Shown: piece after piece, positions 5,385 through 7,123 of the stretch
Numbering within the stretch: the stretch's first letter is position 1
Layout: every line of letters starts with the position of its first letter
Assembly (NCBI GenBank): GCA_028873155.1
Contig: JAGWML010000157.1
Span: 1 to 7,123, forward strand
DNA: 7,123 bases
Direction: 5' to 3'
From: Acidobacteriota bacterium
GTDB taxonomy: Bacteria > Acidobacteriota > Terriglobia > Terriglobales > Acidobacteriaceae
Notes under the pieces: generated by a model
Told to the model about the DNA's origin: nothing
What the model saw: only the letters and a program-made list of their open reading frames with translations
Database searches by the model: none
Program-made: the position numbers and the translations under genes

Positions 5385-6553
5385 TGGATGCCTACGCTGT
5401 ACGGGCCGGGCAGGATGGGAGCGGACGGCGAGGCTGCGGCCGCGTCGGGGGAGGCCGCAGCGGTGCGTTTGGAGTAGATGCGAAATTGCACCAGCACATC
5501 GACCAGGACAGAAACGGGTTTGCCGTCTTTGAGGGCGGGCTGGAAGGCGGCTTTACGGATGGCATCGACCGCGTTCTCATCGAGTCCGAAGCCGATGGGG
5601 CGGCCGACGGCGATCTGCTGCGGGTGGCCGTCTGCGCCGAGGACGACGTGATAGAGAGCCATGCCGGCGATGCCATTCGACTGCGCATACTCATTGGACG
5701 GCGGCTCGACTTTGGCGAGGAGCCGGGCTTTCTGATCCACGGAACTCTGGCGAAGGACGCTGGGGTCGCCGGGCTGGAATTCGGTCTGGGCTGCGCGATA
5801 GTAGAGCTGCCAGAAATCGGGCAGCGAGGCGATGAGGTGGTCGTCGAGGCCCGGTGCAAAGATGACATCGAGCGCGGCATTGAGCAACTGAGCGGCATGG
5901 GCTGGCGACGTGGTGGTGGTGACGGCGCCGGAGGAATCAGCGGAGTCGGGAGGCGGCGCGGAGTCCGCTGGGGCGGATGAAGAATCTTTGCCGCCTTTTT
6001 TCTTTTTCGGCTTGACGACAATCTCGCGCGCGATGGAGATGCGGAGTGGCTTCTTCTTCGGAGTGATGTTGACGGTATCGAAGACGCGCGCTGGGTCCTC
6101 ACTGGGCGTGGCGCCCAGGAAGTGCAGACCGTAGCGTGCCCCGGTGAGCAGCACCTTGTGCCGGGTGAGCCGGATGCGATCGATCTGAATCAGACACAGG
6201 GTGTAGGAGCCTTGCGGCGAGTGGCCGATGAGATTGCCGTGTTCATCGAAGTCGAGCACGTTCTCAAGGTAGCCGCCGCGCAGGTAAAGGGTCTTGCCGG
6301 TGAGGCGCTGGCGTAAAGCGTCTTCTGTCGCGGGCTCACCGATCTTCGATGTTCGAGTAGAAGTGTCGGGTGCGACATGGCTGGCCTGCGCATCGTTAGT
6401 GGCGGTCCCGCTCTGCGCGTGAATGGGAGCTGCACACGGCAAGGCCGCGAGCGCGCACACCAGAGCGATCCTCAGCCGGCGAACCAGCGAGAAGCAACGC
6501 AAGGCAAACGGAGCGCTCCCCAAGGAGCGAAGCAATCCAGTGGAACAGGACAT
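5381..6553 (-). CDS. Secreted TonB C-terminal-domain protein
   Basis: The 390-residue protein starts at ATG 6553 with AAGGG about 5 nt upstream. A basic N-region (RRLR, 25-28) and hydrophobic core (to about 43) end in IHAQS, a likely signal-peptidase I site after A46; C40 is preceded by Pro and is not a lipobox. Residues ~77-178 form an uncharacterised beta-rich domain (KTLYLRGGYLENVLDFDEHG...). A disordered linker follows (180-220), beginning with a lysine run KPKKKK and rich in Ser/Pro/Asp. Residues ~293-360 are a TonB C-terminal domain (AVGRPIGFGLDENAVDAIRKAAFQPALKDGKPV region). An Ala/Pro-rich tail follows. A classic TonB has a permanent N-terminal membrane anchor and a proline-rich span. 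Here a cleavable signal is predicted, so this is more likely a periplasmic or outer-membrane-associated TonB-family protein than an energy transducer. It is the first gene of an operon with the ankyrin gene. Confidence 0.88.
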   Translation of the reverse strand: MSCSTGLLRSLGSAPFALRCFSLVRRLRIALVCALAALPCAAPIHAQSGTATNDAQASHVAPDTSTRTSKIGEPATEDALRQRLTGKTLYLRGGYLENVLDFDEHGNLIGHSPQGSYTLCLIQIDRIRLTRHKVLLTGARYGLHFLGATPSEDPARVFDTVNITPKKKPLRISIAREIVVKPKKKKGGKDSSSAPADSAPPPDSADSSGAVTTTTSPAHAAQLLNAALDVIFAPGLDDHLIASLPDFWQLYYRAAQTEFQPGDPSVLRQSSVDQKARLLAKVEPPSNEYAQSNGIAGMALYHVVLGADGHPQQIAVGRPIGFGLDENAVDAIRKAAFQPALKDGKPVSVLVDVLVQFRIYSKRTAAASPDAAAASPSAPILPGPYSVGIQ

Positions 6554-6571
6554 AGCGCCCTTTTTCGTCTC

Positions 6572-6600
6572 TTTATATCAGGATTCCGTTGCATTGGCAG
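6572..6600 (-). promoter_or_regulatory. Promoter of the TonB-like/ankyrin operon
   Basis: On the minus strand CTGCCA (6600-6595, 4/6 to the -35 consensus) and TATAAA (6577-6572, 5/6 to the -10 consensus) are separated by exactly 17 bp. TG one base before the -10 box (6580-6579) makes it an extended -10. Transcription would start near 6565, giving a leader of about 12 nt that just contains the AAAAAGGG ribosome site before the ATG at 6553. It is the best sigma-70-type promoter I see in the window. Confidence 0.6.
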
Positions 6601-6646
6601 AAAACAATCGCGCCCGGGTGGGAGTGACCACGGAACCTGAGCGGCG

Positions 6647-7123
6647 CTAGCGGCGCGGTGCGTCCTGGTTGTGCAGCCGGAAGAGGATGCGGCGGAAGAG
6701 ACCCATCATGCGGCGCGTGTCGCGCGGGGTAAGTGCGAGGCGGCGCAACAGCACGCGCAGGTCGTGGTGATTGGCGGGCTGCATGGCGCGCGGCGAGTAG
6801 TCGGCGGCGGCCATAGTTTGCTCGATGAGATCGCCGAGGCGGTCGATTGTGGACGAGGGCGCGGCGGCGGATGGCGTAAGCGCGACCGGTGCGGTTTCGG
6901 CTCCGCAGCGTGTGGCCAGTTCGTACAGGCAGACGGCGGCAGCCTGGCCAAGGTTCATCGAGGGCTGGCCTGCGTCGGTGGGGATCTCGACGAGCATGTG
7001 GCACACAGAAAGATCATCACGGGTGAGGCCGGGCTTTTCGGGGCCGAGGACGAGGGCGATGCGGCCGCCGCTGGCGAGGCCGCTGTCGATGTGGGGTGCA
7101 AGCGCGGGCAGCGGGACGACGGG
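6647..7123 (-). CDS. trmJ: SpoU-class tRNA 2'-O-methyltransferase, TrmJ type (5' partial)
   Basis: The frame is open from the window edge at 7123 to the TAG at 6649-6647, giving 158 visible residues; the gene begins outside the window. A GTG at 7006 is internal, since the frame before it carries conserved family sequence (RIALVLGPEKPGLT, about visible residues 21-34). SpoU/TrmD-fold motifs 2 and 3 are both present: ALVLGPEKPGLT, then IPTDAGQPSMNLGQAAAVCLYEL (47-69), whose loops form the knotted SAM-binding site. A C-terminal helical region (IEQTMAAADY...LRVLLRRLALTPRDTRRMMGLFRRIL) resembles the C-terminal extension of TrmJ, which methylates the ribose of nucleotide 32 in tRNA using SAM. The missing part should include motif 1 with the catalytic Arg. 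A related 23S rRNA or other tRNA SpoU methylase is possible. It lies 93 bp upstream of the TonB-like gene, which has its own promoter. Confidence 0.82.
   Translation of the reverse strand, partial: PVVPLPALAPHIDSGLASGGRIALVLGPEKPGLTRDDLSVCHMLVEIPTDAGQPSMNLGQAAAVCLYELATRCGAETAPVALTPSAAAPSSTIDRLGDLIEQTMAAADYSPRAMQPANHHDLRVLLRRLALTPRDTRRMMGLFRRILFRLHNQDAPRR

Noticed and set aside
5997..6008. A-rich run in the TonB-like gene (AAAAAGAAAAAA on the coding strand) as a programmed frameshift site
   Set aside because: The phase does not fit the X_XXY_YYZ arrangement, and the frame continues into an intact TonB-C domain, so a plain lysine run explains it.
1..7123. tRNA, rRNA, CRISPR array, insertion sequence or phage genes
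   Set aside because: I saw no cloverleaf, no regularly spaced repeats, no transposase or integrase motifs and no flanking terminal repeats.

Overview
The window is a gene-dense, GC-rich piece of a bacterial chromosome, with short intergenic gaps and no mobile element, CRISPR array, rRNA or tRNA that I can see. Codon use (strong G/C at third positions), a secreted TonB-C protein with an N-terminal domain of a kind I recall from soil Acidobacteriota, and a small basic KPGKF/AVKA protein that also resembles short acidobacterial hypotheticals suggest Acidobacteriota, class Terriglobia. That assignment is inference from memory, not a search result.

Layout. Positions 2-1144 (+) hold the C-terminal part of an FAD-dependent oxidoreductase of the amine-oxidase / UDP-galactopyranose-mutase-like superfamily; its N-terminus is outside the window. 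It converges on a run of four minus-strand genes. In transcription order these are a zinc-ribbon hypothetical protein (4196-3918), a two-helix membrane protein (3738-3460), the molybdenum cofactor enzyme MoaA (3360-2323) and a GAF-GGDEF diguanylate cyclase (2219-1194). The gaps between them are about 100-180 bp. Opposite the zinc-ribbon gene, a 56-codon gene for a very basic protein starts at 4276 on the plus strand. About 266 bp after it (4447-4712) are mostly unexplained, apart from a clean inverted repeat and a doubtful cysteine-rich reading frame.

The right part holds a two-gene minus-strand operon. A secreted protein with a TonB C-terminal domain (6553-5381) overlaps by 4 nt the start of a cytoplasmic-type ankyrin-repeat protein (5384-4713). 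A recognisable extended -10 promoter lies just upstream. The window ends inside a SpoU-class tRNA 2'-O-methyltransferase (TrmJ type, 7123-6647), also on the minus strand.

Most of this is ordinary housekeeping and accessory content. I do not see a clear new multi-gene system. The stretches most worth a second look are the TonB/ankyrin coupled pair, the small basic gene with its possible leaderless start, the unexplained 4447-4712 segment, and two stem-loops in the leaders of moaA and of the small membrane protein gene.
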